A stretch of 64,000 nucleotides of DNA from an uncultured Pseudophaeobacter sp. Its GTDB lineage: Bacteria; Pseudomonadota; Alphaproteobacteria; Rhodobacterales; Rhodobacteraceae. Shown here one piece after another: positions 27,590-37,206 of the stretch. The stretch covers positions 1 to 64,000 of the forward strand of contig CAJQNB010000035.1 in NCBI GenBank assembly GCA_905479575.1. Reading direction: 5' to 3'. The notes beneath the pieces are model-generated. The model was given only the letters and a program-made list of their open reading frames with translations. It was not told the DNA's origin and made no database searches. Numbering within the stretch: position 1 is the first letter of the stretch; the number at the start of each line of letters is the position of its first letter. The translations under genes were made by a program, and so were the position numbers.

Positions 27590-28618
27590 TTAGCGGGCGC
27601 GGCCCAGCATCGACAGTCGGATCAACGCACGTTCCATCAGCGCCAGGGCCGGCGCGGTTTGCCCGGCTGAGCGCAGCATAAGGTCGGTGTCTGTCAGGAT
27701 TGTCAGGCCCCGTTGCAACCGATCGGCGCCCCAGTTTTGCGCCTGGCGCAACACCCTGTCGCGGCGCTTGCCATAGAGCGGCGGGCGCAAACGGCCAATA
27801 CCCTGCGCCGGACCGCCGGGATCGGCGGCAACAGTGTAAAGTGTGCGAAAATGGCGGGTGGCGCCAATACACAGTGTTACTGCATTGGTGCCTTGCGACT
27901 GTAATCTACTGATCAAGGGGCCAATTTCGGCGGTGCGTCCCTCGGCCACCACGTTGAGCACATCATCCAAGGCCGCTTCGGTGGACTGTGGCGCCACCGC
28001 CTGGATATCCTCCAGTGACAAAGGCGCAGTGTCGCCATGTTTATAAAGCGACAGCTTGTCGATCATCCGCGAGAAATCCCCGGGGCCAATGTCATTGGCA
28101 ATATCGGTCAGCGCCAGCATGCTGTCATTTGGCACATCGCGGATCTGCGCCGCCCCCAGGATACGCTCAATCTCAGCCCGCGAGGGGGGATCGTCATAGA
28201 TACCGGTGGCATAGGCATTTGAGTGACTTTCAAACCCCTTGCGCAGCTTTGAGGTGGCTTTGAGCTGGCCGGCGGTGACGATAATCTGCGCGTCTCCCGG
28301 TTGCCATTCTTCGAGTGCGGCCAGGATCGCCGGGGCGGCGGTGTCGTTGGCCTCTTCTACAAAAACGGCGCGGGCGCCGGGGAAAAAACCGACCGCCTTG
28401 ACCGCATCCAGCAACTGCGCGGGGTCTTTGCGCAGCTCGCTGCCCGGCATCCGGGCAAGGCGCATTTCTTCATCTGCACCAGGCCCCAGCAGGGCCGCGA
28501 GCATCTGCTGGCGCTTTAGCGCTACCCGCATGGCATCGGCACCATAGATCAGCAGCCCGGTCTTGGAGGGATCCGGGCGTTGGCAATAGGCGTCGGTGTC
28601 ACGCGGCGAAAGCTTCAT
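27590..28618 (-). CDS. holA: DNA polymerase III subunit delta
   Basis: HolA is the wrench of the clamp loader that opens the beta clamp. The 342-residue product has the length and layout of the family: N-terminal AAA-like domain starting LIYGADAMRVALKRQQMLAAL, middle domain, and the C-terminal collar near GATRHFRTLYTVAADPG. It is translated from an ATGA overlap with lptE, and leuS lies further upstream. This leuS-lptE-holA order is common in proteobacteria. Confidence 0.92.
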   Translation of the reverse strand: MKLSPRDTDAYCQRPDPSKTGLLIYGADAMRVALKRQQMLAALLGPGADEEMRLARMPGSELRKDPAQLLDAVKAVGFFPGARAVFVEEANDTAAPAILAALEEWQPGDAQIIVTAGQLKATSKLRKGFESHSNAYATGIYDDPPSRAEIERILGAAQIRDVPNDSMLALTDIANDIGPGDFSRMIDKLSLYKHGDTAPLSLEDIQAVAPQSTEAALDDVLNVVAEGRTAEIGPLISRLQSQGTNAVTLCIGATRHFRTLYTVAADPGGPAQGIGRLRPPLYGKRRDRVLRQAQNWGADRLQRGLTILTDTDLMLRSAGQTAPALALMERALIRLSMLGRAR

Positions 28619-29139
28619 TCGGCGGCTGTGGGGGCCAGATCCGCTGAGGCCAGCAGGCGGGCAGAGATCTGATCCGCCAGAATGCGCATCAGGCGCTTAT
28701 AGGCGTCGCGCTCCCCGGCAAGGGTTTCAACGGTTGAGCCAGTGGCAGAATAGCCGGTGAAGTTGGTCTCACTGCCGCTGGCCACCACCACCCCATCCGA
28801 TTTTCGCGTCAGGCTGTAGCCCGCAGCGCCGATGATCGAATAGCGGGTGATCGAGTTGTCAGCGGTGATCGCCTGGCCGTCGGTTCTGGTCGTCAGGGTC
28901 AGGTCAAGTTGGTAGGCGCCACTGCTGGCGCGTCCCAGACGCTGTTCCAGATCCCGCACCAGGAAATAGGCGTTCTTGTCGCCAGTCGAATCGGGCAGGT
29001 CAGGAAAGGTGATATCCACCTCTCCATAGAGCGCATCCCCGGTGCCCCCCGGTGCATGCACCGGGGTAAAGCCACAGGCACTGACCACCACAGAGGCGGC
29101 CAGCGTTAAGATCAGCAAAGACTGTTTAAGCAACGACAT
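28615..29139 (-). CDS. lptE: LPS-assembly lipoprotein LptE
   Basis: LptE plugs the LptD barrel that inserts lipopolysaccharide into the outer membrane. The 174-residue product has a signal peptide and lipobox VVSAC with the acylated Cys at residue 22, followed by [10 protein letters not shown], typical for alphaproteobacterial LptE. The rest shows the expected alpha/beta pattern ([26 protein letters not shown]). It overlaps both leuS (14 bases) and holA (4 bases), so the three form one tightly coupled operon. Confidence 0.9.
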   Translation of the reverse strand: MSLLKQSLLILTLAASVVVSACGFTPVHAPGGTGDALYGEVDITFPDLPDSTGDKNAYFLVRDLEQRLGRASSGAYQLDLTLTTRTDGQAITADNSITRYSIIGAAGYSLTRKSDGVVVASGSETNFTGYSATGSTVETLAGERDAYKRLMRILADQISARLLASADLAPTAAE

Positions 29140-31693
29140 TGACGATACGACCCGGCACCACGATGACCTTTTTCGGGGCGCCGCCATTCAGCGCCTTTTG
29201 TACAGCTTCGTGTGCCAGGGCGATTTTTTCAACCTCTGCTTTGTCGAGATCAGCCGCCACGGTGATTTCCCCACGGCGTTTGCCATTGATCTGGATCGGC
29301 AGGGTGACGCTGGCCTCGACCAGCATCGCCTCATCCGCAACCGGCCAGGGCGCTGTGGTGACCAGACCGGTCCCGCCCTGGTGAGCCCAGATGTCTTCGG
29401 CCAGGTGCGGCACCATGGGGGACATCAGCTGCGCTAGCACCATGATGGCCTGTTTCTGTGCCGCTTGCCCCGCCTTGGATTTGGCCAGGGTATTGGTGAA
29501 GCCATAGAGCCGCGCGATTGAGGCGTTAAAGCCAAAGCTTTCAATGCCAAGGGTCACGTCGCGGATGGTTTTATGCATCTCACGCAGCAGGTCTTCGTCG
29601 CCCTGACCAGCTGTTCCGGGCTCCATCGCGGCAATCTTGTCGCAGAGATTCCAGACCCGGTTGAGGTGCTTGTAGGAGGCCTCGGCGCCGGAGGCGGTCC
29701 ATTCCACGTCCCGTTCGGGGGGCGAATCGGAGAGGACAAACCAACGCGCAGTGTCGGCGCCGTAGGACGAGATGATCGACAGCGGATCGACGACGTTGTT
29801 CTTAGACTTCGACATCTTGGCCGACGGGATGATTTTCACCTCGGCGCCGCTCTCTTTCAGGAAGGCGCCACCGTCGCGCAGCTCCACCTCTTCGGGGTAG
29901 TGGTAGACCGGTCGGCCATTGGCCCCCGTGCTTTGATAGATCGCATGGGTCACCATGCCCTGGGTGAACAGCGCGTCAAAGGGCTCTTCGCAGCCATCCG
30001 GCAGGTGGCCGCAGATCTTCATCGCGCGGGAAAAGAACCGGGCATAGAGCAGGTGCAGAATCGCATGTTCGACGCCGCCGATATACTGATCCACATTCAT
30101 CCAGTATTTGGCCTCGGGCAGAATCGTGGGTGTTTTGGCATTTGGCGCGGTGAAACGGGAGAAATACCACGAGGAGTCCACAAAGGTGTCCATGGTATCG
30201 GTTTCGCGCCGGGCAGGTTTGCCACAGGCGGGGCAGGCACAATCGCGCCAGCTGGGGTGACGATCCAGCGGGTTGCCCGGCACCGAGAAATCAATCGCCT
30301 TGCCGTCTTCGTCATAGGGCAGGGCGATGGGCAGGTTTTCTTTCTTTTCCGGTACCACGCCGCAATCGGCGCAATGCACTACGGGAATCGGGCAGCCCCA
30401 ATAGCGCTGACGCGACAGCCCCCAGTCGCGCAGGCGGAACTTGGTGACGCCCTCGCCCCAACCGGCCTTTTCGGCAAAATCAACGGTGGTGTTGATGGCT
30501 TCTTCGCCGGTGGCCTCGGTGAGACCGGCAAAATGGTCAACCCAGCGGACTTTTTCCGATTTGGCAGGCACCAGGGCCTCGTTTGCAACCGGTGTTGCGT
30601 CTTCCAATGTGAAGAAGGCGTTTTTCACCGGCAGATCGTATTTGCGGCAGAAATCCAGGTCGCGCTGGTCATGTGCTGGGCAGGCAAAGATGGCGCCGGT
30701 GCCGTAGTCCATCAGGATGAAATTGGCGATCCAGACCGGCAGTTCCCAGTCCGGGTTCAGCGGATGTTTCACCCGGATGCCGGTGTCGTAGCCCAGCTTC
30801 TCCGCGGTCTCGATGGCCTCTTCGGTGGTGCCGCCCTTGCGGCATTGTGCAACAAACTCAGCCACTTCAGCGGATTTCGCTTCGAGCTCTTTGGCAATGG
30901 GGTGATCGGGCGAGATACCGACAAAGGACGCGCCCATCAGGGTGTCTGGGCGAGTGGTGTAGACGTCAATCGGGTCACCGCCATCTGTGCGCTCAAAGCC
31001 AAACTGCAGACCGCGGGACTTGCCGATCCAGTTTTCCTGCATCAGGCGCACCTTGGCGGGCCAGTTGTCCAGCCCGTCCAGCGCGCTCAGCAGCTCTTCG
31101 GAATAATCAGAGATCTTGAAGAACCACTGAGTCAGCTCGCGCCGTTCCACCAGCGCGCCCGAACGCCAGCCACGGCCGCCTTCGACCTGTTCGTTGGCCA
31201 GAACGGTCATATCAACCGGATCCCAGTTCACCACGGCGTTTTTGCGGTAAACCAACCCCTTGTCGAGGAAATCCAGGAACAGTGCCTGTTGCTGGCCGTA
31301 GTAATCTTCGTCACAGGTGGCAAATTCACGCGACCAGTCGAGCGACAGGCCCAGGGGCTTCATCTGCTCTTTCATCGCGTCGATATTGGCGTAGGTCCAG
31401 TCCTTGGGGTGGCCACCGCTGGCCATTGCAGCGTTTTCTGCGGGCATGCCAAAGGCATCCCAGCCCATTGGGTGCAATACGTTATGTCCGGTGGACATCT
31501 TGTAGCGCGCCACCACGTCGCCCATGGTGTAGTTGCGCACATGACCCATGTGCAGCTTCCCCGATGGGTAGGGGAACATCTCGAGCACGTAGTATTTCTC
31601 TTTGCCAGGTATGCGTTTGGCCTCAAAAATACCGGCCTCATCCCAGGCCTTTTGCCATTTTTCTTCGATTTTGGTGGCAGCGTAGCGCGACAT
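29126..31693 (-). CDS. leuS: Leucyl-tRNA synthetase
   Basis: This class I aminoacyl-tRNA synthetase charges tRNA-Leu. The 855-residue product has the HIGH-type motif [16 protein letters not shown] near residue 41-56, an editing domain in the middle third, and the KMSKS motif ([14 protein letters not shown]) near residue 620. The start [13 protein letters not shown] is typical; the open frame extends 71 codons upstream, through a terminator hairpin, and was not used. It leads the leuS-lptE-holA operon. Confidence 0.97.
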   Translation of the reverse strand: MSRYAATKIEEKWQKAWDEAGIFEAKRIPGKEKYYVLEMFPYPSGKLHMGHVRNYTMGDVVARYKMSTGHNVLHPMGWDAFGMPAENAAMASGGHPKDWTYANIDAMKEQMKPLGLSLDWSREFATCDEDYYGQQQALFLDFLDKGLVYRKNAVVNWDPVDMTVLANEQVEGGRGWRSGALVERRELTQWFFKISDYSEELLSALDGLDNWPAKVRLMQENWIGKSRGLQFGFERTDGGDPIDVYTTRPDTLMGASFVGISPDHPIAKELEAKSAEVAEFVAQCRKGGTTEEAIETAEKLGYDTGIRVKHPLNPDWELPVWIANFILMDYGTGAIFACPAHDQRDLDFCRKYDLPVKNAFFTLEDATPVANEALVPAKSEKVRWVDHFAGLTEATGEEAINTTVDFAEKAGWGEGVTKFRLRDWGLSRQRYWGCPIPVVHCADCGVVPEKKENLPIALPYDEDGKAIDFSVPGNPLDRHPSWRDCACPACGKPARRETDTMDTFVDSSWYFSRFTAPNAKTPTILPEAKYWMNVDQYIGGVEHAILHLLYARFFSRAMKICGHLPDGCEEPFDALFTQGMVTHAIYQSTGANGRPVYHYPEEVELRDGGAFLKESGAEVKIIPSAKMSKSKNNVVDPLSIISSYGADTARWFVLSDSPPERDVEWTASGAEASYKHLNRVWNLCDKIAAMEPGTAGQGDEDLLREMHKTIRDVTLGIESFGFNASIARLYGFTNTLAKSKAGQAAQKQAIMVLAQLMSPMVPHLAEDIWAHQGGTGLVTTAPWPVADEAMLVEASVTLPIQINGKRRGEITVAADLDKAEVEKIALAHEAVQKALNGGAPKKVIVVPGRIVNVVA

Positions 31694-31715
31694 CACGACA
31701 GGTCCTTTAAGAATG

Positions 31716-31739
31716 AAAACGCCGGGTGGTGACCCGGCG
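31716..31739 (-). terminator. Rho-independent terminator between DUF3576 gene and leuS
   Basis: On the reverse strand CGCCGGGT and ACCCGGCG form a perfect 8-bp stem with a CACC loop, followed by TTTTC. It separates the DUF3576 gene from leuS downstream, perhaps only partly. Confidence 0.75.
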
Positions 31740-31790
31740 CATGTAATACTGTTGTTTTGATCTCTGTTCCAGAGCCGTCGTCGCGGCCTG

Positions 31791-32285
31791 TCAGAGGTTC
31801 TTGTCAGCGATGCGCAACTGGCGGGCGCGTGACAGGATTGCGTCTTCGACGGCGCGGGTGGTCGATGCGCTGACAGGGCGGCCGCCCTTTGTCTGCAGCG
31901 AGACATTCAGAGACCGCGCGTCCAGGGCCGGGTCCTTGATGTGAACCGTGGCGCGATAGGAGCGGCCGCTGCCAGGAGGTGTGCCATAGCCGGTTACGAT
32001 GACGCCGGTGAAGGGGTCAACCGATTGCACTGGCAGGAATTCCAGCACATCCAGGGTGGCATTCCACAGGTAGCGGTTCACCTGGACCTTCTGATCCGGC
32101 GTGCCGCCGAACAGATCCCAGATCGATGACTTGCTGCTTTGGGCAGTATCAATGTCATTGTTGAATTCTTGGGGGGCTGTCCCACGGGGACCGGTTCTGT
32201 CAGAGCGCCCGCCACAGGCTGCTAATCCAAGGCACACAACTCCGATAAGAGTTGTCTTTACTATCTTATGCAGTGTCATCGTCAC
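31791..32285 (-). CDS. DUF3576 lipoprotein
   Basis: The 164-residue product has a signal peptide with lipobox LAAC (Cys24) and then a polar linker. The conserved DUF3576 domain (about 60-160) includes [20 protein letters not shown] and [15 protein letters not shown]. The family is restricted to alphaproteobacteria and usually lies beside leuS, as here. Role unknown; the lipobox puts it in the cell envelope. Met3 is an alternative start. Confidence 0.85.
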   Translation of the reverse strand: MTMTLHKIVKTTLIGVVCLGLAACGGRSDRTGPRGTAPQEFNNDIDTAQSSKSSIWDLFGGTPDQKVQVNRYLWNATLDVLEFLPVQSVDPFTGVIVTGYGTPPGSGRSYRATVHIKDPALDARSLNVSLQTKGGRPVSASTTRAVEDAILSRARQLRIADKNL

Positions 32286-32672
32286 TCCCGGCGCCAGTAT
32301 CTTGCCGCACTCCTACCGTATCGACGGGTTGCGGAGCAAGGGGTTTAGCGATCTGCGCCAGCTTCCAGCGAATCGTGCGGGCGGACAGTTATATATGGGG
32401 CACAGCCAATTACGGGCAGGCTGGTTAGCTAGGGCCATGCGCGGACTGTTGTTGATTGTGATACTGCACAGGGCGCAAATCAGGTGGATTCAGAGGGGGA
32501 AGAGCCGGGGTAGGCTTAAGACTGTGGCAAAGCTGCACCATCCGAAAGAGCAATGCTGGCTGGCAGTTGGGCCGCTCTTGCCAAAACGGGGGTGAAAAAG
32601 CGAAACCCCTTGTCATACCCACACCGGATTCCCCGGTTTGGGCATCAGATTTGAAAACCGAGGGAAAAGACA
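32286..32672. other. Divergent intergenic region before the porin
   Basis: This 387-base gap lies between the divergent DUF3576 and porin genes and must hold both promoters. GATTC sites (GANTC) occur at 32487-32491 and 32627-32631. GAGGG lies about 9 bases before the porin ATG. No coding frame of quality and no strong terminator-like hairpin was seen. A long porin leader RNA, open to small-RNA control, is possible. Confidence 0.55.
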
Positions 32673-33713
32673 ATGAAAAAGGTTCTCTTCGCGACTACCG
32701 CGCTGATCGCCACTGCTGGCATGGCAGCGGCCGAGTTGAACATCAGCGGCTATGGCCGTTTTGGCCTGAGCTACGACAGTGGTGGACCAAATGCTGCTCT
32801 GGAAGGTACCGGTGGCTACCCTTCGAATGGTAACGACCGTGCAGTAAACGGTGTTTCCAAAACCAACATCATCAGCCGTCTGCGTCTGCAGTTCGATTAT
32901 TCGACTGTAACCGACGGCGGTGTTGAACTTGGTGGTCGGATGCGCGCCGAAGCTGACAACGGCAATAACGCACCTCAGGTTATGCTGTGGAGCGCACCGC
33001 GTTTCTATGCGACTTACGGCGGCTTCACTGTTGGCGTTGGTAACATCAACGGTGCATTCGAAAACATGGCTGGAACTTACCTGGAAACCCGCGCTGTCGG
33101 CGCTGGCCTTGACGGTGCCCAGTTCATGTCTCACGTTGGCAACGTGAACAACGAATACTTCAACTGGGACTACTATGATTCCGATGGCAATGTGACCAAC
33201 GGTGTAGAAGTAATGTACAGCGCTGGCGGCTTTGGCGGTCACATTTCGTACTCGACCTCTAACGGTGCCGTTGCAATGGACCGTATTGCTGCCAATCTCT
33301 CTTACACTTTTGGAGATTGGACCGTAGCTTTGGGTCACCAGTCTTCTGACAACGCTTGGGAAGACAAGACCGCAGTATCCCTTTCCGGTGATCTGGGTCA
33401 GTTCGGCGTTCGTGTAGCCTATGCCGACAACGAAGGTATCGACAAGTTCGGCCTGTACGGCAACGTAGAGCTGGGCGCTGCTTCCAGGCTGGTAGCATGG
33501 GTCACTTCGGAAGATGCCGTTTCTGCAGCTGACGTAGCTGCTGGCCGTGGTGACAACCGTGACAACGTCGCCGGTTCGAATGGCCAGGAAGGTACCTCTT
33601 ACGGTATCAACTACTCCTACGACCTGGGTGCCGGTGCATCCTTCGAAACCGGCTACCGCCGCGGTTCGCAGGACAACAACACCTTCCAGGCTGGTGTTGT
33701 ATTCAGCTTCTAA
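32673..33713 (+). CDS. Outer-membrane porin, Rhodobacter type
   Basis: The 346-residue product has a signal peptide ending MAAAEL, then a beta-barrel pattern of alternating residues starting LNISGYGRFGLSYDSG. It ends with the outer-membrane signature FQAGVVFSF, with a terminal Phe. It should form a trimeric general diffusion pore. Codons favour GGT, CGT, GTT and TCT far more than neighbouring genes do, which suggests high expression. It is followed by a terminator. Confidence 0.93.
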   Translation: MKKVLFATTALIATAGMAAAELNISGYGRFGLSYDSGGPNAALEGTGGYPSNGNDRAVNGVSKTNIISRLRLQFDYSTVTDGGVELGGRMRAEADNGNNAPQVMLWSAPRFYATYGGFTVGVGNINGAFENMAGTYLETRAVGAGLDGAQFMSHVGNVNNEYFNWDYYDSDGNVTNGVEVMYSAGGFGGHISYSTSNGAVAMDRIAANLSYTFGDWTVALGHQSSDNAWEDKTAVSLSGDLGQFGVRVAYADNEGIDKFGLYGNVELGAASRLVAWVTSEDAVSAADVAAGRGDNRDNVAGSNGQEGTSYGINYSYDLGAGASFETGYRRGSQDNNTFQAGVVFSF

Positions 33714-33720
33714 GTTGAAC

Positions 33721-33773
33721 CACGCTTAGCGTGATTTGGGGCGGGCTCTTAGTTGAGCTCGCCCTTTTCTTTT
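33721..33773 (+). terminator. Porin terminator with preceding small hairpin
   Basis: A small CACGC-TTA-GCGTG hairpin (33721-33733) is followed by GGGCGGGCTC/GAGCTCGCCC, a 10-bp stem with one G-U pair and a 6-base loop (33739-33764), then TTTTCTTTT. Confidence 0.88.
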
Positions 33774-33833
33774 GCCCTTAACATTTGCCTGCAAACAGTG
33801 TTTCTCTCCTCTCCAAACGAAGGATGAGGCCCC

Positions 33834-34496
33834 ATGTCGCTGCAAGACATCAAATCCCGCATAGCCCAAGCCGAAGCCACTGCCGGTCGCGCCGCCGGAT
33901 CGGTCACCCTGATTGCGGTGTCCAAGGTGCAACCCAACGAACGTGTGGCGGCGGTGCTGGATCAGGGGCAGCGCTGCTTTGGCGAAAACCGGGTGCAAGA
34001 GGCGGCGGGCAAATGGCCCGACTTTGCCAAGGAATACGACGATATCGATCTGCATCTCCTTGGCCCCTTGCAAACCAACAAGGCGCGTCAGGCGATGGAG
34101 CTGTTCAACGCCATTCATACGCTGGATCGCCCAAAGCTGGCCAAAAGTATCGCACGGCTGGCGCAGGAGCTGGGCCACTGCCCTGATCTGTTCATTCAGG
34201 TCAATACCGGAGCCGAACCACAAAAGGCAGGCATCCTGCCGGAGGAGGCCGATGGCTTTGTCGCCGAGTGCCGTGGGCTGGATCTGCCGGTCAAAGGCCT
34301 GATGTGTATCCCGCCGGTAGATGAGGCCGCAGCCGATCATTTCACCCAGCTGGCAGAAATTGCCGCCCGCAATGGGCTGGCGGGGCTGTCCATGGGAATG
34401 AGCGGCGATTTCGAGCAGGCCATCGCCCATGGGGCAACCCATGTGCGGGTTGGCTCAGCCATCTTTGGCGCCCGCGCTTATGATACGCAAGCCTGA
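33834..34496 (+). CDS. YggS/PLPBP family pyridoxal phosphate-binding protein
   Basis: The 220-residue product is a single-domain alanine-racemase-fold protein that binds pyridoxal phosphate and keeps cofactor and amino-acid pools balanced. The Schiff-base Lys is in LIAVSKVQPN (about residue 31). Family motifs FGENRVQEA, HLLGPLQTNKAR, LSMGMSGDFEQAI and HVRVGSAIFG are complete. The product is slightly short but full length. It converges with the reverse L,D-transpeptidase-like gene only 6 bases away. Confidence 0.93.
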   Translation: MSLQDIKSRIAQAEATAGRAAGSVTLIAVSKVQPNERVAAVLDQGQRCFGENRVQEAAGKWPDFAKEYDDIDLHLLGPLQTNKARQAMELFNAIHTLDRPKLAKSIARLAQELGHCPDLFIQVNTGAEPQKAGILPEEADGFVAECRGLDLPVKGLMCIPPVDEAAADHFTQLAEIAARNGLAGLSMGMSGDFEQAIAHGATHVRVGSAIFGARAYDTQA

Positions 34497-34502
34497 CCGA
34501 GC

Positions 34503-35024
34503 CTAAGCCAGATCTGGGACAATCACCCGGCTGCCCGGCTCTACGCGGGCGGCCAGCCACTGTAGATCACGCCGATCAAAGGCGATGCAGCCCTCGGTCG
34601 GATATCCCGGACGGCGCCATTGGTGGATAAATATGGCAGAGCCCTTGCCGGGGGTGGCATTGGGCCAGTTCCAATCCAGTATCAGTACCAGATCATACAA
34701 AGGGTCGGCCCGGCGCAGGTGCTCGTGGCTGAATCCATAAGGCGCTGTGACCAGGGTGTTGTAGTGGCTGTCGTGACTGTCATCCGACCACAGATCACCG
34801 GGGCCAGTCGGCCGGGCCCAGGCATTTGGTCTGGCCATGCGGTCCGGGCGGTACAGCATCCCGACAATGTGGTGCAGCCCGGTTGGCGTGGCCCCGTCGC
34901 CTTCGCGCTTGTTGCGCGAGATGCCGCCCTTGCCGATGCTGCAGGGTAACAGCCGTCCGGCAAAGCGCAGCCCGCGCTTGGTCAGCACCAGATCGGCTGC
35001 AGAATAGGGCGGTGTGGTGGTCAT
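34503..35024 (-). CDS. L,D-transpeptidase (YkuD) family protein
   Basis: The 173-residue product has a YkuD catalytic signature: HQWRRPGYPTEGCIAF, where His and Cys are the catalytic pair. The rest of the domain covers GDGATPTGLH and YNTLVTAPYGFS. No signal peptide is predicted at its N-terminus (MTTTPPYSAADLVL), odd for a peptidoglycan crosslinking enzyme; it may act in the cytoplasm on precursor peptides or be exported another way. It is coupled to ribA through an ATGA overlap. Confidence 0.85.
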   Translation of the reverse strand: MTTTPPYSAADLVLTKRGLRFAGRLLPCSIGKGGISRNKREGDGATPTGLHHIVGMLYRPDRMARPNAWARPTGPGDLWSDDSHDSHYNTLVTAPYGFSHEHLRRADPLYDLVLILDWNWPNATPGKGSAIFIHQWRRPGYPTEGCIAFDRRDLQWLAARVEPGSRVIVPDLA

Positions 35025-36109
35025 AACATGTGACCCGATTTGGCGGCCTTGGTGGCCAGATACTGCGCGTTGAAGGCATTTTCGCCAACTTTAAGCGCCA
35101 CCCGCTCGGTGACCTTGATGCCGGTTTTTTCCATCATCGCGATCTTGTTTGGGTTGTTGGTCAACAGACGCACCTGGGAAAACCCCAGCTCTTTCAGGAT
35201 GGCAGAGCCAAGGCGGAAATCGCGTTCGTCATCTTCAAAGCCCAGGCGATGGTTGGCTTCCACCGTGTCAAACCCTTGATCTTGCAGGGAATAGGCGCGC
35301 ATCTTGTTGGCCAGACCAATGCCGCGCCCCTCTTGATTGAGGTAAAGCAACACGCCGCTGCCCGTCGCCCCCATCTGCGCCAGCGCCGCGTTGAGCTGCG
35401 GGCCGCAGTCGCATTTTAGCGATCCCAGAACATCGCCGGTGAAACAGGCCGAATGCAGCCGTGCCAGAACCGGCTGGTGTCGATCGGGCCGCCCCACTTC
35501 GATGGCGTAGTGTTCTTCGGCGCCATCTTCGGGGCGAAACACATGCAGCCGACCAGCCTCGGCAGCCTGCATCGGCAGGCGGGCGGCAGCGACGGCATGC
35601 AGCGGCGAGCTTTGGCTCATCAGCGGTTCAGCGGCAGCCTGCGGCAACAGGGTGAGCCCATGACTGACGGCAAACTGCGCGCCACTCTCAAGCGGCACCA
35701 ACAATGCAGCGGGCAGCAGCCGCGCCGATTTCACCAGAGCAATGGCCAGACGGTGCAGGGTGGCGGAGCCCTCACGGGCGCTGACCAGGGGGCCTTTCAT
35801 CGGCGCCTTCAGATCATCCGTCGGATCTGCCAGCGCCTGGATCCAACCCAGATCTGCTGCGTCTGGCAGGTGGATGCGGGCGGTATCGCCATCATAGGCG
35901 CGGGCCTTCAGGGTCTCGGCGCGGCGTGCGGTCAGGGCCAGGGTGACCTCTCCCAGCGCCTGCATTTCGCTCAGACGGTCCTGTGACAGGCTCTCGGCGG
36001 CGATCGCTAGGGCGGCTTGCCCCTCCTCAATCAGGACGACTGGCAGCCCCATGCGCAGATCTACCCGCGCGCGGGCCAAGAGTTCGATCATGGTGGGCAT
36101 CAGGCTCAT
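35021..36109 (-). CDS. ribA: GTP cyclohydrolase II with degenerate N-terminal domain
   Basis: RibA opens the GTP ring in the first step of riboflavin synthesis. The C-terminal part (about 165-362) has the zinc ligands Cys222, Cys233 and Cys235 in CFTGDVLGSLKCDCG and the active-site NQEGRGIGL motif. The first about 150 residues resemble the RibB (DHBP synthase) fold but lack its acidic DxxDREnEgD-type active site, as GLPVVLIEEGQAALAIAAE shows. The domain may be only structural, so a separate RibB is expected elsewhere. Start MSLMPTMIEL is the best fit; a longer frame upstream has no family support. Confidence 0.9.
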   Translation of the reverse strand: MSLMPTMIELLARARVDLRMGLPVVLIEEGQAALAIAAESLSQDRLSEMQALGEVTLALTARRAETLKARAYDGDTARIHLPDAADLGWIQALADPTDDLKAPMKGPLVSAREGSATLHRLAIALVKSARLLPAALLVPLESGAQFAVSHGLTLLPQAAAEPLMSQSSPLHAVAAARLPMQAAEAGRLHVFRPEDGAEEHYAIEVGRPDRHQPVLARLHSACFTGDVLGSLKCDCGPQLNAALAQMGATGSGVLLYLNQEGRGIGLANKMRAYSLQDQGFDTVEANHRLGFEDDERDFRLGSAILKELGFSQVRLLTNNPNKIAMMEKTGIKVTERVALKVGENAFNAQYLATKAAKSGHML

Positions 36110-36295
36110 GCGGCAAATCCAGCATTGGGTGACATAAATACCGGCCTTTCCTAGGCTCAATTTCAACAGAAGTGAAATAATTCCTTTGCTACGGACACGA
36201 CGGCGTGAATGTTTTGCAGCATATCTTGTCCTTTGCAGGGGGGAGGCGCATCTGTCAGTCACGCAAACAGGATCTAGAGGCGGGAGACCAGAACC

Positions 36296-36982
36296 ATGGC
36301 GCAACTGAAGAAAATTCTACTGGTGGATGATGACGAGGATCTGCGCGAGGCTCTGAGTGAACAGCTGATTATGACCGAGGACTTTGATGTCTTTGAGGCC
36401 GAAAATGGCCAAGGCGCCATGGAGCGCGTGAAAGAGGCGCTGTATGATCTGGTGATCCTGGATGTGGGCTTGCCCGACACCGATGGTCGTGAGCTGTGCC
36501 GCCTGATGCGCAAGCAAGGCGTCAAGGCGCCGATCCTGATGCTGACAGGCCATGACAGCGATTCAGACACCATTCTGGGACTGGATGCCGGTGCCAATGA
36601 CTATGTCTCGAAACCTTTCAAATTTCCGGTGCTATTGGCGCGTATCCGCGCCCAATTGCGCCAGCATGAACAATCCGAAGATGCGGTTTTTGTGCTTGGG
36701 CCCTATACGTTCAAGCCGGCGATGAAGATGTTGCTGACCGAGGATGAGCGCAAGATCCGGCTGACCGAGAAAGAGACCAATATCCTGAAATTCCTCTATC
36801 GCTCCACCGATGGGGTGGTGGCGCGGGATGTGCTGCTGCATGAGGTCTGGGGCTATAACGCCGGTGTCACCACGCATACCTTGGAAACCCATATCTATCG
36901 GCTGCGCCAAAAGATCGAACCGGATCCCTCCAATGCCCGTATCCTGGTAACGGAATCCGGTGGCTATCGTCTGATCAGCTAG
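36296..36982 (+). CDS. OmpR-type response regulator
   Basis: The 228-residue product has a receiver domain (1-120), with acidic pocket residues Asp11-13, phospho-acceptor Asp56 (LDVGLPD) and Lys106 (SKPF). A winged-helix DNA-binding domain (about 130-228) ends IEPDPSNARILVTESGGYRL. GGCGGGAG lies upstream of the ATG. No histidine kinase gene is adjacent, so it is an orphan regulator whose partner lies elsewhere. The gene is divergent from ribA. Confidence 0.92.
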   Translation: MAQLKKILLVDDDEDLREALSEQLIMTEDFDVFEAENGQGAMERVKEALYDLVILDVGLPDTDGRELCRLMRKQGVKAPILMLTGHDSDSDTILGLDAGANDYVSKPFKFPVLLARIRAQLRQHEQSEDAVFVLGPYTFKPAMKMLLTEDERKIRLTEKETNILKFLYRSTDGVVARDVLLHEVWGYNAGVTTHTLETHIYRLRQKIEPDPSNARILVTESGGYRLIS

Positions 36983-37047
36983 CGCCTGTCTTTTTTCCCT
37001 CATCCCGCGCATGTCCGGGTTATGATGTGCACCTCCCTGTTGGACTG

Positions 37048-37075
37048 GGCCGGGCTTTATGCCCGGCCTTTTTTT
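37048..37075 (+). terminator. Rho-independent terminator after the response regulator
   Basis: GGCCGGGC and GCCCGGCC form a perfect 8-bp stem with loop TTTAT, followed by seven T. Confidence 0.93.
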
Positions 37076-37206
37076 GCGGCTTTTGGCTCTGTGCGCCCCC
37101 AGGGGGGGTGCAAACTGGATTTCACAAAAATCCCGTCTCTGCTCTCTTCTCCGGTCAGCAGCACTGTGATAGCGAGTGGCATACCCCTGCCAATCGGAGC
37201 ATCTAC

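Noticed and set aside
29573-31732. Open frame of 719 codons opposite leuS
   Set aside because: It is antisense to a fully supported leucyl-tRNA synthetase and shows no family pattern.
36110-36295. Possible FMN riboswitch upstream of ribA
   Set aside because: The conserved multi-stem FMN aptamer core was not recognised in this short spacer; only ordinary promoter-length sequence is present.
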